Shown here: positions 5,233 through 6,754 of the stretch, piece after piece
Numbering within the stretch: the stretch's first letter is position 1
Layout: the number at the start of each line of letters is the position of its first letter
Assembly (NCBI GenBank): GCA_029864165.1
Contig: JAOTTZ010000101.1
Location: 1 to 6,754 of the forward strand
Length of the DNA: 6,754 bases
Direction of reading: 5' to 3'
Origin: Burkholderiaceae bacterium
GTDB lineage: Bacteria > Pseudomonadota > Gammaproteobacteria > Burkholderiales > Burkholderiaceae_C
Position numbers and translations under genes: made by a program
The notes under the pieces: model-generated
Databases searched by the model: none
What the model was told of the DNA's origin: nothing
What the model saw: the letters and a program-made list of their open reading frames with translations, nothing else

Positions 5233-5994
5233 TCAGTTCATGTACATACCGCCGTTGACATGCATTTCGACACCAGTGATGTAACCAGCCTGCGGCGAAG
5301 CAAGAAATTCGACGGCGTGGGCAATATCGCCAACGCTGCCCAGTCGGCCCAGTGGAATCTGCGCCATCAGCGCGGCCTTTTGTGCTTCGGGCAAAGCGTC
5401 GGTCATGTCGGTGGCAATAAAACCCGGGGCGACGCAATTGACGGTGATGCCCCGGCTGCCCAATTCGCGCGCCAACGAACGCGCCATCCCGGCCACTCCC
5501 GCCTTGGCCGCTGCATAGTTGACCTGACCCGCGTTGCCGCTGGCGCCCACCACCGAGGTGATGTTGATGATACGTCCGTAGCGCTGCTTCATCATCGGGC
5601 GAATAACCGCACGGCTGACTCGAAACACCGCCTTCAGGTTGGTTTCGACTACGGCGTCCCAGTCGTCGTCCTTCATACGCACCGACAGGTTGTCGCGCGC
5701 GATGCCGGCGTTATTGACCAACACATGCAGGCCGCCCTCGCCCTTGACGATCGCGTCGATCACCGCCCCCACTGCCGTGCCATCGTTGACGTTCAACAGC
5801 AGCCCACGACAGACGTCGAACTCCGACAGCGCTTCATTGATGGCGTCTACGCCAGCGTCCGTGGTCGCCGTGCCGAAGACCTTCAACCCGCGCGTGGCAA
5901 GCGCCAGTGCAACGGCCCGCCCGATGCCTCGTGTCGCGCCGGTTACCAGCGCCACTTGGCCTGCAAACGAGGGCGGAATGGGCGTATCGGTCAT
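5233..5994 (-). CDS. fabG: 3-oxoacyl-[ACP] reductase
   Basis: NADPH-dependent reductase of the short-chain dehydrogenase family that performs the first reduction of each fatty-acid elongation cycle, turning 3-oxoacyl-ACP into 3-hydroxyacyl-ACP in the cytoplasm. It has 253 residues, slightly longer than the 244 of E. coli because of a short N-terminal arm. The Rossmann nucleotide-binding motif TGATRGIG is at 18-25 and NNAG at 94-97. The catalytic set is complete: Asn119 (ETNLKAVF), Ser147 (NITSVVG), Tyr160 and Lys164 (NYAAAKAG). The PGFIATDMT segment follows. Its ATG overlaps the fabD TGA as ATGA, so the two genes are translationally coupled; AGAGG inside the end of fabD (6003-6007) is a suitable ribosome-binding site. 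Confidence 0.97.
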   Translation of the reverse strand: MTDTPIPPSFAGQVALVTGATRGIGRAVALALATRGLKVFGTATTDAGVDAINEALSEFDVCRGLLLNVNDGTAVGAVIDAIVKGEGGLHVLVNNAGIARDNLSVRMKDDDWDAVVETNLKAVFRVSRAVIRPMMKQRYGRIINITSVVGASGNAGQVNYAAAKAGVAGMARSLARELGSRGITVNCVAPGFIATDMTDALPEAQKAALMAQIPLGRLGSVGDIAHAVEFLASPQAGYITGVEMHVNGGMYMN

Positions 5995-6754
5995 GTCAGT
6001 AGCCTCTTTGCTTCCAGAAGCGTCGTCATGTCAAGCACGGTAGCAGAAACAATATCGCCATCGATGCGCCGCACCATCCCGGCAAGCACCTTGCCCGGGC
6101 CGCATTCGAAGACATGCTTGATGCCCCGCCCACGTAGGGCCTGTACGACCTCGGCCCAGCGCACCGGAGAAAATGCCTGGCGATAAAGCGCGTCCCGGAT
6201 ACGCTCGGGGTCTGTCTCTACTTTCACATCGACGTTGTTGACCACTGGGATCTTTGGCACTGTGAATGTGGCTTTGGCGAGCCGGTCCTTCAAGCGCTCG
6301 GCGGCTGGTTTCATCAGCGTCGAGTGAAACGGTGCTGAAACAGCAAGCACCAGCGCGCGCTTGGCACCCATGCCTTTGAGGGCTTCGATCGCCTTTTCCA
6401 CCCCCGACTTGGTACCGGCAATCACCGTTTGCGTGGCGTCGTTGAAGTTGGCAGCCTCAACCGTCTCACCCGTGGCCGCTGCCACCTCGCTGCAGCCCTG
6501 GCGAACCAACTGAGGATCCAGCCCCAATATAGCAGCCATCGCACCCGCGCCGACAGGCACCGCCTCTTGCATAGCCTGCGCGCGAAACCGCACCAGCGGC
6601 AAAGCGTCGGCGAGTTGCAGCGCACCCGCGGCAACCAGCGCCGTGTATTCACCCAATGAGTGTCCGGCAACGACGGCCGGCGTGTCACCCGTTTGCGCCT
6701 GCCATACCCGCCAGCAGGCAATGCCCGCCACCAACATCGCCGGCTGGGTATTGG
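5991..6754 (-). CDS. fabD: Malonyl-CoA:ACP transacylase, N-terminus beyond the window
   Basis: Cytoplasmic transferase that moves malonyl from CoA to the acyl carrier protein, supplying the extender unit for FabF. The 253 visible residues begin with NTQPAMLVAG; about 60 N-terminal residues lie beyond position 6754, judged from the roughly 309-residue family length. Do not take the internal ATG at 6737 as the start, because the frame and family similarity continue to the window edge. The active-site motif GHSLGEY is at visible residues 30-36 with nucleophile Ser32. Arg57 (VRFRAQAMQ), which binds the malonyl carboxylate, and His143 (SAPFHSTLM) are in place, with Ser-to-His spacing of 111 against 109 in E. 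coli. The stop overlaps the fabG start by 4 bp. Confidence 0.97.
   Translation of the reverse strand, partial: NTQPAMLVAGIACWRVWQAQTGDTPAVVAGHSLGEYTALVAAGALQLADALPLVRFRAQAMQEAVPVGAGAMAAILGLDPQLVRQGCSEVAAATGETVEAANFNDATQTVIAGTKSGVEKAIEALKGMGAKRALVLAVSAPFHSTLMKPAAERLKDRLAKATFTVPKIPVVNNVDVKVETDPERIRDALYRQAFSPVRWAEVVQALRGRGIKHVFECGPGKVLAGMVRRIDGDIVSATVLDMTTLLEAKRLLT

Noticed and set aside
5218..6186. Plus-strand open frame of 322 codons opposite fabG and fabD
   Set aside because: High-GC coding DNA often leaves long antisense frames; the translation is rich in His and Arg and resembles no family, while the opposite strand carries complete catalytic motifs.
1..6754. Search for CRISPR arrays, insertion sequences, tRNA or rRNA genes
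   Set aside because: I saw no regularly spaced repeats, transposase motifs or terminal inverted repeats, and no cloverleaf or rRNA-like sequence in either strand.

Overview
The window is a stretch of bacterial chromosome in which every recognisable gene lies on the minus strand, so gene order runs from high to low coordinates. The protein sequences and gene order (fabD-fabG-acpP-fabF, a small YgfX-like membrane protein gene, then lepA-lepB) are those of Betaproteobacteria, most like Burkholderiales. I infer this from family knowledge, not from a database search.

Region 1 (about 6754 down to 3585) is the type II fatty-acid synthesis cluster. A 5'-truncated fabD overlaps fabG by 4 bp. A 145-bp structured gap with a possible promoter follows, then acpP and fabF in close series. 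The malonyl loader (FabD), carrier (AcpP), condensing enzyme (FabF) and first reductase (FabG) all keep their catalytic residues. Region 2 (3566-3102) is a small two-helix membrane protein gene resembling YgfX, in the place where such a gene usually separates fabF from rpoE. Region 3 (3101-2465, about 640 bp) has no intact gene. Region 4 (2464-1) is lepA (elongation factor 4) followed after 7 bp by lepB (signal peptidase I), which runs off the left edge.

The main discovery is in region 3. In many Burkholderiales the extracytoplasmic stress sigma factor operon (rpoE-rseA-rseB-mucD) sits exactly here. Only a short frame-broken remnant of the region-4 (DNA-binding) domain of RpoE remains, at about 3048-2926, readable as PHQKMTLILREIDGMS / YDEIAAVIDEVPV / GTARCRN in three successive frames. 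The anti-sigma, regulator and protease genes are absent from the window. The rest of region 3 holds an AT-rich patch with short direct repeats and DnaA-box-like 9-mers, a possible promoter, and a strong intrinsic terminator about 120 bp before the lepA start. The terminator leaves open how lepA-lepB is transcribed, and may end a short structured RNA.
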